A stretch of 64,000 nt of DNA from JBBQVS01 sp964250765. Its GTDB lineage: Bacteria; Chloroflexota; Ktedonobacteria; Ktedonobacterales; Ktedonobacteraceae. Under the pieces are notes generated by a model, which ran no database searches, was not told the origin of the DNA, and saw only the letters and a list, made by a program, of their open reading frames with translations. A program made the translations under genes and the position numbers. Location: positions 1 to 64,000 of the forward strand of contig CAXUHF010000005.1 in NCBI GenBank assembly GCA_964250765.1, given 5' to 3'. This document shows positions 26,640 to 35,520 of this stretch, one piece after another. Position 1 is the first letter of the stretch. Each line of letters opens with the position of its first letter.

Positions 26640-27214
26640 ACATAGAGAAAATGCAACACGCCTCACAGATGCTTTTACAACGTTTAGATACATACATGCC
26701 TGAAGACGAAGCAGAGCATACCTCGATTTCACTCAGCAAAAAGATGATAGTGAAACATCCGAATATCTGGCTTCAAAGTTGCCTAGAAGGTCACATCACC
26801 GGTTCTGCTTTGATTCTTGATGTGGCAAGCAAGAACGTTCTGCTTATGTATCATCGCAAGCTCCAGTTATGGCTTCAAATGGGAGGGCATGGGGAAGGTG
26901 AACTGGATCCGTCGCAGATTGCGTTGCGTGAGGCCATTGAGGAATCTGCATTGCCTGACCTCACGTTTTTTCCTTCCTCTGAGCAACCAATGGTTATTGA
27001 TGTCGATGCGCATAGCATTCCAGCTCGACATGATGTACCAGAACACTACCACTTAGACTTTCGCTATCTCTTACTTACGTCGTCGCCGGAAAGTATCCGG
27101 CTATCAAGTCCTGAAGCACATGATTTACGCTGGTATTCATTCTCAGAAATTCCAGCATTACCTCTCAAACCTGCAACACTTCGCTTGATAAAGAAAGCCG
27201 AGCGACTCTTATGA
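26636..27214 (+). CDS. Nudix hydrolase
   Basis: Hydrolyses a nucleoside diphosphate linked to another group. The Nudix box is GGHGEGELDPSQIALREAIE followed by ES (one residue longer than the strict GX5EX7REUXEEXGU spacing, as seen in the GGHxExGExDP subgroup). The catalytic glutamates are present. The flanking strands ALILDVASKNVLLMYH and FRYLLLTS and a C-terminal WYSFSEIPAL motif fit the family. The GTG start at 26636 overlaps the regulator's stop (GTGA), indicating translational coupling; an ATG at 26651 is the alternative. Confidence 0.88.
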   Translation: MNIEKMQHASQMLLQRLDTYMPEDEAEHTSISLSKKMIVKHPNIWLQSCLEGHITGSALILDVASKNVLLMYHRKLQLWLQMGGHGEGELDPSQIALREAIEESALPDLTFFPSSEQPMVIDVDAHSIPARHDVPEHYHLDFRYLLLTSSPESIRLSSPEAHDLRWYSFSEIPALPLKPATLRLIKKAERLL

Positions 27215-27373
27215 CCTCTATGAAGCCGAGAGCATGCCTTCCTTTCTTGCCCTTCGTATGCTTTTCAAGACGCTTCGACTTCCGAAAAACCCTCACCAAG
27301 AACCATTGACAACTTCTAAGCTATACAGTACGCTTGCATCAACAATCAGTGTCGATGTCAGGAGGGTTCTTAC

Positions 27374-28792
27374 ATGAATGCACCCGTTGCGCTACGTCGC
27401 GTCTTAAAGTTTCGCACGGTGGTTTCGACCAGCGCTGGTCTCTCGTATGCCGCTATTAGTCTCCTCGGCTGTGTCCAACTTGCCTCGCTTGTAGGCGGTG
27501 ACTCAGGCTGGATTGCTATTCTTATCGCTGGCCTACTAGCCTTATTAGCAGCCTTTTGCTTTTCAGAACTGAACGCGCTCTATCCTACCGCCGCAGCCAT
27601 TCGCCTCTATATGAAGGAGGCGTTCAACGACAATTTTTCGCTAATTATTTCCTTTGGCTACATGCTGACCATCGTTGCCGTTATCGCCGCTGATAGCTAC
27701 ATTGTCGGTAATGCTATCACCTATGCTTTGAACCTTCCATCGTGGGCATCGCTGATCTGGATCCTTGCTATTCTGGGCTTAGCACTCGGTGCGAACTTAC
27801 GCGGCATCAAATTAGCTGGCCTATTGCAAGATATAACAACCTACACTATTCTAGCGGTAGCCATTATTATTTCTTTGATTGCACTCAGCCAACACGGGTT
27901 TCAACTACGTTCACCCTTTGACTCTCTAAGCCATCCTCTTGATCTCATACAAGCGGTCGCTATTGGTGTCTTTGTCTTCTCGGCCTTTGAATGGGTAACA
28001 CCTCTGTCGGAAGAGATTACAAACATCAAACTCATTCCTAGAGGTATGTTTGTTGGCTTAGGTCTTCTTCTGGTGTCTTATGCGCTTTTCACCGTTGCCG
28101 CTAGCAACGTGCTACACATAGATAATCAGCATCAAGCGTTAGCAACCTCGCCAATTCCGCAAATGTTGTTAGGAAAGGCCATTCTTGGTCAGGTGGGTAT
28201 CTGGATTATGCTAGGAGCGACGTTACTGACTGCGGTGATGACGTTTAACGGCGGTTTTGCGACGGCCTCACGCTTTATGTACGCCGCTGCCCGCGAAGAT
28301 ACACTGCCACCAGTCTTTGCGCGTATCAGTATCGACAACGCTGTACCCTATGTCACCGTGATTGTACTTGCAGGCGCGTCAGCAGTAATCGCCATTCTTA
28401 TCTTCCTTACAGGCCAGTTTCAATTATTAATTCTTGTCGGTTCGGTGCTTGAAGCACTCATCTATACAGTCGCAGGTCTATGTGTGTTGCAACTGCGACG
28501 ACGCCAGCCGAACGCGGAACGCTCGTTTCGTATTCGTGGTGGTCTTGTTATTCCTATAGCCACTATAGTTATCTTTGGTGTGCTCGGCATACTTGCCTCG
28601 CTTGGAGCTGGTACTGCTAATGTCTTTCCAGGCGTGCCCCTTGTGCTGACACTTTTTGTGTTCGCGCTCTCGACGCTCTACGTCTTTCTTGTTGTACCAC
28701 GTCTACGCAAAAATGCTGCTGCGAAACGTGCGGCGACAACGAGGCGTAGACCAGTACGTGAAACACGCAAACCGGAGATTAGCCAAGGTTAA
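27374..28792 (+). CDS. APC-family amino acid permease
   Basis: Twelve-helix amino acid/polyamine/organocation transporter of the inner membrane. The first helix carries the substrate-site motif (GLSYAAISLLGC), and helix 6 has VFVFSAFEWVTPLSEEI, the APC consensus around the F-x-G/A-F-E core. The C-terminus is basic and cytoplasmic (KRAATTRRRPVRETRK). CAGGAGGG precedes the ATG. Its last 14 bp overlap the end of the converging tsaC-like gene. The substrate cannot be named. Confidence 0.9.
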   Translation: MNAPVALRRVLKFRTVVSTSAGLSYAAISLLGCVQLASLVGGDSGWIAILIAGLLALLAAFCFSELNALYPTAAAIRLYMKEAFNDNFSLIISFGYMLTIVAVIAADSYIVGNAITYALNLPSWASLIWILAILGLALGANLRGIKLAGLLQDITTYTILAVAIIISLIALSQHGFQLRSPFDSLSHPLDLIQAVAIGVFVFSAFEWVTPLSEEITNIKLIPRGMFVGLGLLLVSYALFTVAASNVLHIDNQHQALATSPIPQMLLGKAILGQVGIWIMLGATLLTAVMTFNGGFATASRFMYAAAREDTLPPVFARISIDNAVPYVTVIVLAGASAVIAILIFLTGQFQLLILVGSVLEALIYTVAGLCVLQLRRRQPNAERSFRIRGGLVIPIATIVIFGVLGILASLGAGTANVFPGVPLVLTLFVFALSTLYVFLVVPRLRKNAAAKRAATTRRRPVRETRKPEISQG

Positions 28793-29852
28793 CCGAGATA
28801 ATCTTGCCCCCAGCAGCTTTACGGAGTCGGTCTCGAATCGCTAAGCCAAGCCCTTGCTCTGTAAAGCTACGACAGAGGATGCTTTGTACGCCAGTCTCCT
28901 CAAGCGTGCGTAAGCCTGCGAAAAGATTCGCCGCTATCTGTTCTGGTTCGCTGGCACTTCCAAGCGTGTAGATGCGTGCGCCACTTATAGCAAATGTTGG
29001 GATATCCTCATCAGCAATCAGGACGCCTACATGCTCACCCTGTGCCTGTCTGCGCTGTATCTCTGCCAGCATCGCACGGTCTACCGCTTGTGTTGACCCT
29101 TCAAAGAGAAATGTAGGTACATTTGGTGCATAGTGAGTAAGTAATTGTCCAGGTGCGTTTTGTGCTATATGCTCATCCTGTTTTTCGTTGTTTGGCGTCT
29201 TATGATAGACCACCTCTGGCAAAATGTGTCGTAACGCTTCTGCACTAACACCACCGGGACGGAGAATAGTTGGTACTGGTGTGCATAGATCGAGTACGGT
29301 TGACTCGACACCGACTTCACATGGACCACTATCAAGGATAAGTGGCACACGTCCATCGAGGTCTGTCAGGGCATGCTGTGCGGTTGTTGGGCTAACGTGC
29401 ATAAAACGGTTGGCACTTGGGGCTGCGATAGGCGAACCCGTCGCACGGATAAGAGCCAGTGCAACAGCATGGCGCGGCATGCGTACTGCGACAGTGGACA
29501 AACCAGCCGTGACAAGCTTAGGGACGCGAGGACTGGCAGGAAGTATCATCGTTAGTGGGCCAGGCCAAAACATATTTGCTAGGAGCTTTGCTTGTTCTGG
29601 TAGTGTGGTGACGAGTGTCTCTAATGCTTCTACATCGGCGATATGCACAATCAAAGGGTCGCTGTAAGGACGTTCTTTCGCTGCAAATATACGTTCCAAT
29701 GCCGGGAGTTGCATGGAGTCGCTACCAAGTCCATAGACGGTTTCTGTGGGAAATACGATAACCTGTCCTTCCCTGAGTAGAGAGGCTGCACGCTCAATAA
29801 TAAATGCATTGGGATGATTAGCGTTGATACGTAATACTTCTGTATGATACAT
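28779..29852 (-). CDS. tsaC: Threonylcarbamoyl-AMP synthase (Sua5/TsaC, two-domain type)
   Basis: Makes threonylcarbamoyl-AMP for the t6A modification of ANN-decoding tRNAs. The YrdC domain has VIVFPTETVYGLGSD, the KxR nucleotide motif (AAKERPYSDPLIVHIAD), the SxN motif (APSANRFMHVSPT) and ESTVLDL. A C-terminal Sua5 domain follows the linker APGQLLTHYAPNVP. The length of 357 residues is normal for Sua5. I place the start at 29852, where homology begins; a longer frame reaching 30158 reads through the hairpin element and is unlikely. The stop lies inside the 3' end of the permease gene. Confidence 0.94.
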   Translation of the reverse strand: MYHTEVLRINANHPNAFIIERAASLLREGQVIVFPTETVYGLGSDSMQLPALERIFAAKERPYSDPLIVHIADVEALETLVTTLPEQAKLLANMFWPGPLTMILPASPRVPKLVTAGLSTVAVRMPRHAVALALIRATGSPIAAPSANRFMHVSPTTAQHALTDLDGRVPLILDSGPCEVGVESTVLDLCTPVPTILRPGGVSAEALRHILPEVVYHKTPNNEKQDEHIAQNAPGQLLTHYAPNVPTFLFEGSTQAVDRAMLAEIQRRQAQGEHVGVLIADEDIPTFAISGARIYTLGSASEPEQIAANLFAGLRTLEETGVQSILCRSFTEQGLGLAIRDRLRKAAGGKIISVNLG

Positions 29853-29949
29853 TTTGCGTAGAGAACTCCAAAGAAACATATATGAAAAATAAATTGACCA
29901 TAAAGATTGTAGCACAGAACCTGCCGAAACATATGCTACTAAACTAGGA

Positions 29950-30044
29950 CATGGCAAGGGCAGAGCACCTGTCACTACTATACTATCTGTCGCTACAAAA
30001 CGAAGCTTGTGTATAGTAATGACAGGTGCTCTGCCCCTGTCATG
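29950..30044. repeat. Long intergenic hairpin element
   Basis: Arms of 34 nt (29950-29983 and 30011-30044) pair with about three mismatches around a 27 nt loop. They contain GGGCAGAGCACCTGTCA and TACTATAC. It lies between tsaC and msrA, both on the minus strand, so it is downstream of msrA and upstream of tsaC. It is similar in size to the TGTAGG family but has different arms. Confidence 0.75.
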
Positions 30045-30072
30045 CGGCATACTTGCCTCACACGTGTAACTA

Positions 30073-30567
30073 TTAGATGTTGCAGTGAGAGAGGCCACGC
30101 TTCTCAAGGTACTGCTGGTGATAGTCTTCCGCTTTGAAAAATGTTTGTGCAGGCACAACCTCTGTTACAATCGGCCTCTTGTACTTGCCGGAGCTTTGCA
30201 GTTTCTCCTTAGAGGCAAGAGCCTCAGCCTTTTGCTCTTCTGAGTGATAGAAGATGACTGAGCGGTACTGTGTGCCGATATCTGGTCCCTGGCGGTTAAG
30301 TGTTGTTGGATTGTGATTCTCCCAAAACACGTTCAGAAGCGTTTCGTAGGAGACTCTCGATGGATCAAACTCGACTTGCAAAGTTTCCGCATGCCCAGTG
30401 CGTCCAGTGCATACGTCGTGGTATGTAGGATTATTGAAGGTACCGCCCTCGTAGCCCACTGTTGTCGAAATGACGCCTTTTATCTGACGAAACTCGGCCT
30501 CGACACCCCAGAAACATCCGGCTGCGAAGTCTGCTTTTTGTGTTGTCTTGGTGATCTCTTGTTGCAT
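30073..30567 (-). CDS. msrA: Peptide methionine-S-sulfoxide reductase MsrA
   Basis: Repairs oxidised methionine in proteins. The catalytic motif GCFWG is at residues 17-21 (Cys18), followed by the conserved GYEGG, HAETLQVEFDP and GTQYRSVIFY. A C-terminal Cys at about residue 162 (GLSHCN) can serve as the resolving cysteine. The start at 30567 has AAAGGAGCAAC upstream; a longer frame to 30723 adds non-homologous residues. The length of 164 residues is normal. Confidence 0.96.
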   Translation of the reverse strand: MQQEITKTTQKADFAAGCFWGVEAEFRQIKGVISTTVGYEGGTFNNPTYHDVCTGRTGHAETLQVEFDPSRVSYETLLNVFWENHNPTTLNRQGPDIGTQYRSVIFYHSEEQKAEALASKEKLQSSGKYKRPIVTEVVPAQTFFKAEDYHQQYLEKRGLSHCNI

Positions 30568-30796
30568 TGTAACTGTTGCTCCTTTACAAGCATATCGTTG
30601 TCTACGTTTATTGTAATATATAGTACTACGAGAAAACAATCCAGTTTTTACTGAGACGTTACTTTTCAATAGGGTAGGTAATACATATAGAATGGGATAT
30701 TCGGCTAGTGCTGGTTGCGACACTCTTACACCGCATGTTATACTTTGCCGTGTCTTGAAACGTGGAATTAAAGTATAGTAGAGAAAAGTAGGAGCG

Positions 30797-31810
30797 ATGC
30801 GTCAAGTAAGTCCTCGAAACAATCGTCTCAGTAACCCTCGTCATTTTATCGGTCTGAGTGGGATGGCTCTCTCTCTCCTCATTCTGCTGAGTGTCGTCTT
30901 CTATGTCTATGCCTCCTACCGTAATACAACAACGGCGAAGGGTCAACATGTTCCCGCATCGGCATCAAGTTTACATACCGCTCCCAAACAGCCACTTATC
31001 ACCTGCAAAACACCTACACATGCGGCTGGTAATACGACCGAGACTCTCACGTCAGGCGGCTTAAAACGTACATTTCTTGTGCATCTCGCATCCTCATATG
31101 GTAAGCAACCACAGCCACTTATTTTGCTCTATCATGGCTATAGCTGGACATCGCAGATTATGGAGCAGACTACTGGTATGAACAAGGAGGCAGATAAAGC
31201 TGGCTTTGTGCTTGTCTATCCGCAAGGAGTTGATGACCCACCTTCGTGGAATGCTGGCGTGGGTGCGTATGGGCCAACGGGTGACGCGGACGATATACAG
31301 TTCACACGCGACATGTTGCAGTCTCTTGAGCAAAACTACTGTGTCGATACGCATCGTGTCTACATCTCCGGCTTCTCACTTGGTGGTGGTATGGCCTATC
31401 GCCTCGCTTGCACATTGAGCGATAAACTGGCAGCCGTTGCAACCGTTTCTGGCGCATATTATCCTATTCCAGAAGGCTGTCATCCCACGCGTCCCTTGCC
31501 CATTATGGAAATTCACGGGTATGCAGACCCGCTCGCTCCCTATGCTGGCAATGTCAACACGCGTATGGGAGCAGTACAAACATATCTTAATGGGTGGCTG
31601 AGTCGTGATTCATGTACTGGCAATCCTGAAACCTTTTTCCAACAAGGTGATGTCACTGGTATACAATGGACGAAGTGCGCTGACAATACTATCGTGCGCC
31701 ACTATCGTATCAGTGATGGTTTGCATACATGGCCCGGTAGCCCAGGCACGACTCATGTTATAAATGCGAATGTAGTGATATGGGACTTTTTTAGTAAATT
31801 CTCTTTGTAA
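30797..31810 (+). CDS. Exported alpha/beta-hydrolase, PHB depolymerase/feruloyl esterase (LpqC) type
   Basis: Secreted or membrane-anchored esterase. A hydrophobic segment at about residues 20-40 (MALSLLILLSVVFYVYA) serves as signal anchor. The catalytic domain starts near residue 90 with the oxyanion strand PLILLYHGYSWTS. The nucleophile Ser (about 193) is in YISGFSLGGGMAYRLAC, the acid probably lies in EIHGYADPLAPY, and the His in GLHTWPGS. Paired cysteines suit an extracellular protein. A TAGGAGCG site precedes the ATG. It might act on polyhydroxyalkanoate or on plant phenolic esters; the sequence does not choose. Confidence 0.87.
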   Translation: MRQVSPRNNRLSNPRHFIGLSGMALSLLILLSVVFYVYASYRNTTTAKGQHVPASASSLHTAPKQPLITCKTPTHAAGNTTETLTSGGLKRTFLVHLASSYGKQPQPLILLYHGYSWTSQIMEQTTGMNKEADKAGFVLVYPQGVDDPPSWNAGVGAYGPTGDADDIQFTRDMLQSLEQNYCVDTHRVYISGFSLGGGMAYRLACTLSDKLAAVATVSGAYYPIPEGCHPTRPLPIMEIHGYADPLAPYAGNVNTRMGAVQTYLNGWLSRDSCTGNPETFFQQGDVTGIQWTKCADNTIVRHYRISDGLHTWPGSPGTTHVINANVVIWDFFSKFSL

Positions 31811-31837
31811 TCGTCTTTAACAAATGACATGGGATAT

Positions 31838-31918
31838 GCTGTAGGGGCCATAATTCATTACGCCCTGGTCTCCATTGACTATTGCGGCGAGGGCGTAATG
31901 AATTATGGCCCCTACAGC
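31838..31918. repeat. TGTAGG-family hairpin element
   Basis: Perfect 29 nt arms (31838-31866 and 31890-31918) enclose a 23 nt loop. The core is TGTAGGGGCC with inner AATTCATTACGCCC. The right arm overlaps the last codons of the Lrp-type gene and supplies its TAG stop. It sits between two converging genes. Confidence 0.85.
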
Positions 31919-32418
31919 AATTCTGCCTCCGGTAGCGGTGGTGGGCGAAGAGGAACAGGTGTAGACTGAATGATGGTGGTTGTCGTTGAGCCATATAAGA
32001 GGAAGCTATCAAGGAGACGATCAAGCTGATCGATAGCAGGAATATATACTTTAAGCACAAAACAATCCTCGCCTGTGACGCGGTGACATTCTACGACTTC
32101 GGGTATCTGTTGCGCCAATTCTGCGATTCTCGGCAGCTGTCCAACGTTTGGACGTATACGAACGTAAGCCGCAACTGGCAATCCAAGTGCTATTGGATTC
32201 AACTCTAAGCTGTACCCCCGAATCACTCCTGTTTCCTCCAAACGACGCACACGTTCAGTGACAGCAGGAGAAGACATGCCAATTCTGCGACCTAGTTCCG
32301 ACATGGTTAAACGAGGGTCATGTTGAAGTTCCTCTAATATACGTTTGTTAACCGCATCAATCTCCTGTGAAAAAGATGTGTAAGTAAATAACTGTTTTTT
32401 CTTTAAAGCTTGTTCCAT
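31912..32418 (-). CDS. Lrp/AsnC-family transcriptional regulator
   Basis: Feast/famine regulator responding to amino acids. The N-terminal helix-turn-helix (DAVNKRILEELQHDPRLTMS, ELGRRIGMSSPAVTERVRRL) is followed by the RAM ligand-binding domain (VAAYVRIRPNVGQLPRIAEL, VVECHRVTGEDCFVLKV). AGGAGATATTCC precedes the ATG. It is divergent from a DMT exporter gene 85 bp away, a classic arrangement in which the regulator controls amino acid export. Its final residues (PLRPPPLPEAELL) are unusual, and the stop codon comes from the hairpin repeat, so the native C-terminus may have been replaced. Confidence 0.93.
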   Translation of the reverse strand: MEQALKKKQLFTYTSFSQEIDAVNKRILEELQHDPRLTMSELGRRIGMSSPAVTERVRRLEETGVIRGYSLELNPIALGLPVAAYVRIRPNVGQLPRIAELAQQIPEVVECHRVTGEDCFVLKVYIPAIDQLDRLLDSFLLYGSTTTTIIQSTPVPLRPPPLPEAELL

Positions 32419-32503
32419 ATGAGGAATATCTCCTAAAGAATGCTATGTATTCTCGCTATTTTTCATAGTACCATATCTGTAAATACTTTTGAGGTGAAAT
32501 ATT

Positions 32504-33403
32504 ATGGTATCAGTGAAAAAAGTGAGTGTGACAGACAAAGTTCCACCACAAGCTTTCTTCCTAGTGAGTGCTGTCTTTCACTATCTCGGTCCAGCTTTTG
32601 CCGTGCTTCTTTTTGCTCATGTTTCTGTACTTGGTGTTGCATGGTTGCGCATTGCAAGTGCTGCTATCGTCTTTGCTCTATGGCGTCGGCCTTGGCGTAT
32701 GTTCATAAGCTCCCTGTGGGCAACACGACGCATTCTGATTGCACTTGGTGTTGTGCTTGGTTTGATGAATGCGTGTTTCTATCTTGCTATCGCTCGTATT
32801 CCATTGGGAACGGTGGGAGCCATAGAATTCATCGGTCCTATTATTCTTGCATCGTTTGGTGCGCGAACTCCACGCAATCTCGGTGCATTGGTTTTTGCCG
32901 CTATTGGAGGCTGGCTTCTGACTGGCGCACGATTTAGCGGAGAGCCACTCGGCTTTGTCTTCGCCTTTGCCAATTGTATTTTGTTCATGCTATATATCAT
33001 ACTGGGACATCGCATCGCTGAGGATGGTGGCGCCACTGGCATTGACAGACTTGGTGCAGCAATGTTTATTGCACTCGTAACAGTTAGTCCAATTGGCTTC
33101 AAAGATGTAGTACCAGTATTTACACAACCTGTACTTCTGCTTGCAGGTGTTGGTGTAGGAATTTGCTCGTCGGTTATTCCCTACGTATGTGATCAACTTG
33201 CATTAGCACGATTGCCACAGGCTACATATGCGCTTTTGCTCTCTTTGTTACCAGCTTCAGCAGTCATCATTGGTATCGTAGTTCTTCACCAAGTTCCAAC
33301 AGTTATAGAGACTGTGGGTATTCTTCTTGTTGCCGTTGGAGTTTTACTGCATAGAGAGGCTGACACTCAACCTCAAAGTCAAACCAAGAAGAGTTCAGCA
33401 TAA
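32504..33403 (+). CDS. EamA/DMT-family exporter (RhtA-like)
   Basis: Ten-helix inner-membrane exporter of the drug/metabolite superfamily, with two EamA repeats. Features include FHYLGPAFAVLLFAHVSVLG in the first repeat and IPYVCDQLALARLPQATYAL in the second. This pattern matches the RhtA threonine/homoserine exporter group. TTTTGAGGTG precedes the ATG. Its divergent pairing with an Lrp-family gene supports an amino acid efflux role. Confidence 0.9.
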   Translation: MVSVKKVSVTDKVPPQAFFLVSAVFHYLGPAFAVLLFAHVSVLGVAWLRIASAAIVFALWRRPWRMFISSLWATRRILIALGVVLGLMNACFYLAIARIPLGTVGAIEFIGPIILASFGARTPRNLGALVFAAIGGWLLTGARFSGEPLGFVFAFANCILFMLYIILGHRIAEDGGATGIDRLGAAMFIALVTVSPIGFKDVVPVFTQPVLLLAGVGVGICSSVIPYVCDQLALARLPQATYALLLSLLPASAVIIGIVVLHQVPTVIETVGILLVAVGVLLHREADTQPQSQTKKSSA

Positions 33404-33416
33404 ACTGATACTTCTC

Positions 33417-34733
33417 TTACTTTCCAATAACCGCGCTTTCTACACCTGTCCAGTAGCGCGAGAAGCGGCGTAAGTCGCGTACATGCTCTACTGGTGCGAA
33501 CTCTTCTACAGGATAGTGTTGCACGGGTATGAATTTACTGATTCTTTCACTTGCATCTTGTAAGCGCGGGTCAACTACGGGCGTTGTCGCTATAGCTGAA
33601 TAGCCTCGTTCCTTAATAAGCAAGAGTAGTATATCAACGGTTGAGCCACGATAGATATGAATGTTTGGTATCTCTAGCAAGCATTCGTAAATGAATGCGA
33701 GACGTTTAATACTCCACCTTGCCGACTCTATTGCACCTTCGTCGAAGATGAATACTGACTGTGCTTGCGGATGTGCCGTAAGTGCAGGTCCGTAGGGATC
33801 AAGGCTCTCTTCGTTAATCCAAACAAGGACATTTTGTAGAGTTGCTGTGGACGCTACAACGTCAGTAGCGCGTAACGGCTCATGACCGTTACTGAGACGA
33901 CGTGAGAGTTCGGTTTGTTCAGGTAAGGGCATTTCAACATTCGATGTGCCATCGGGAAAAATACGGTTAGAAACATCTTCGTAACTGCCCTCAAAAGGAC
34001 AACCACCATGTGCTAATGGACACTTACTACAATACTTATTCTCGGTAAAACGTGCTAGATTCTCTCGATTGAAGGAGTAGGGTTTAGCTGCAAATGTTGA
34101 CGCGACCCACTGCCAGGAGAGATTATTGCTTGCAGGATCGCCGTCAAGCAAATGCTGTAAAAACCAGTATGCACCAGCTTGCCAACGTACGCGACGATGA
34201 TGTACAACATAGGCAGCTGTCCACATACGTGCATGATTGTGCAAATATCCAACTGCTTTGAGGTCGCGTGCAAAGGAGTCTATGCACATAGCTTCTGTTG
34301 TGCCTTGCTCGATGTCACTAGGAAGGTCTTTTTTATAATGTGTCACACCCGTTTTATAAGGCTCAATATCGTTCCATATGTTGTTGCCCAACCGTGCATA
34401 GACACGCTGAAAATAGTCACGCCATGCAAATTCTTGTAGTAGTTTGTATGCTTTTTGGGGTGAAGTGTGCTCCAGTACGTGTCGTCGAACTTCTGCTAGT
34501 GAAATAACACCTTGTCGCAGATAAGGCGAAAGGCGTGTTACTTTGCCAGTGAGCATGTTGCGTGTCGATGCATATTGGTCAGGTTGTATCTGCTGTATCA
34601 ACGGTTCAGCCGCAGTTCGTCCGCCTTGTATCGGACTGATTGCAGGACTACTCTCTGCTGCTTGTGGAAATTGTTCGCGTAAGTACTGTGCTAGTGTATC
34701 GCGGTCCACGAATGTTGTTTGTAGCTGTACCAC
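33417..34733 (-). CDS. Photolyase/cryptochrome-like protein with swapped domain order
   Basis: Residues ~30-240 match the FAD-binding helical domain of photolyases: RLSPYLRQGVISLAEVRRHV, AWRDYFQRVY, VGYLHNHARMWTAAYVV, and DGDPASNNLSWQWVAST. A cysteine cluster follows (YCSKCPLAHGGCPFEGSYED, C-x2-C-x6-C). The C-terminal part (about 305-400) resembles the alpha/beta antenna domain that normally comes first: NVLVWINEESLDPYGPAL, SVFIFDE, HIYRGSTVDILLLLIKERG. The order FAD domain then alpha/beta domain is the reverse of classical photolyases. It starts at a GTG at 34733, 29 bp after the Nudix gene, so the two are co-transcribed. DNA repair or light sensing is inferred. Confidence 0.82.
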   Translation of the reverse strand: MVQLQTTFVDRDTLAQYLREQFPQAAESSPAISPIQGGRTAAEPLIQQIQPDQYASTRNMLTGKVTRLSPYLRQGVISLAEVRRHVLEHTSPQKAYKLLQEFAWRDYFQRVYARLGNNIWNDIEPYKTGVTHYKKDLPSDIEQGTTEAMCIDSFARDLKAVGYLHNHARMWTAAYVVHHRRVRWQAGAYWFLQHLLDGDPASNNLSWQWVASTFAAKPYSFNRENLARFTENKYCSKCPLAHGGCPFEGSYEDVSNRIFPDGTSNVEMPLPEQTELSRRLSNGHEPLRATDVVASTATLQNVLVWINEESLDPYGPALTAHPQAQSVFIFDEGAIESARWSIKRLAFIYECLLEIPNIHIYRGSTVDILLLLIKERGYSAIATTPVVDPRLQDASERISKFIPVQHYPVEEFAPVEHVRDLRRFSRYWTGVESAVIGK

Positions 34734-34762
34734 GTATACTCTCAGTTCTATTATTAAGGGGG

Positions 34763-35305
34763 CTAGCAGGCATTTGTGGCTGTGGATGGTTTTCCACGAT
34801 GTCGGTAGTCGTCCAATATAACGAAATAATGTTTTTCAAGACGGCTACGTAGTGTTTCTTCATCAACCCAATATGGTCGGCCCTCTATGCTGCTACGCAA
34901 CTTGCCCCCCGTAACCTCGGCACGATGCACAATGGTGATGGTACTCATTGCGGTAAAACCAATTGAGGGTGTTGTGTAGCAACCCACAATGTCACCAATA
35001 CGGAGGTCTAATCCCGTCTCTTCCTTGCCCTCGCGCTGTGCTGTCTGTTCTGAAAGCTCTCTCCACCGCATAAAACCTCCTGGAAAGACAAGTGAACCCT
35101 CTGGACGCTCCACAATGAGGTAGCGTTCGTCTTGCTCTATGAGGATGCAGACGCAGCCAAAGGGGGGTAAGTTGCCTTTTAGCAACACGTTGAGAATGTT
35201 AAAAAAGATGCCGACGCTTTTCTTGAGTGCGCGATAGAACACAAGCATTTCTCCACCAAATTCTGTTGAGTACATCTTACTCTTTATTATACGCTCATAC
35301 GTCAT
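34763..35305 (-). CDS. Nudix hydrolase
   Basis: The Nudix box GGFMRWRELSEQTAQREGKE followed by ETGL fits GX5EX7REUXEEXGU exactly. The N-terminal ~50 residues include a hydrophobic segment (VGIFFNILNVLLKG) and lead into CVCILIEQDERYLIVERPEG. The ATG at 35305 follows GGAG by 10 nt; a TTG at 35323 would be an upstream alternative. The photolyase-like gene lies 29 bp downstream on the same strand. The substrate is not evident; a sanitising or repair role alongside the photolyase is a guess. Confidence 0.88.
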   Translation of the reverse strand: MTYERIIKSKMYSTEFGGEMLVFYRALKKSVGIFFNILNVLLKGNLPPFGCVCILIEQDERYLIVERPEGSLVFPGGFMRWRELSEQTAQREGKEETGLDLRIGDIVGCYTTPSIGFTAMSTITIVHRAEVTGGKLRSSIEGRPYWVDEETLRSRLEKHYFVILDDYRHRGKPSTATNAC

Positions 35306-35330
35306 ACTACAGAATCTCCACAATTAATTA

Positions 35331-35417
35331 TCGGATGTAGGAGCTTTAATTCACTACGCCTTTGTTGCCATTGATCGTTGGGACGAGGGCGTAATGAATT
35401 AAAGTCCCTACATCCGA
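35331..35417. repeat. TGTAGG-family hairpin element
   Basis: Arms of 30 nt (35331-35360 and 35388-35417) pair with three mismatches around a 27 nt loop. The core is TGTAGGAGC with inner AATTCACTACGCC, and the outer TCGGA is symmetric too. The loop (ending GGACGAGGGC) resembles that of the 31838 copy. It lies between divergent genes, in the promoter region of the Nudix-photolyase unit. Confidence 0.82.
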
Positions 35418-35520
35418 GACACACACCATAACAACGTGTGATAATAAGCAGTGTATGAGAAAGTCATAATCTCTTTGATACGAAGACGCTTGTACAAGCT
35501 TGAAAGGATAGATAGACAAC

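Noticed and set aside
29853..30158. N-terminal extension of the tsaC-like frame to 459 residues
   Set aside because: It reads through the hairpin repeat and shows no similarity to Sua5; family homology begins just after the ATG at 29852.
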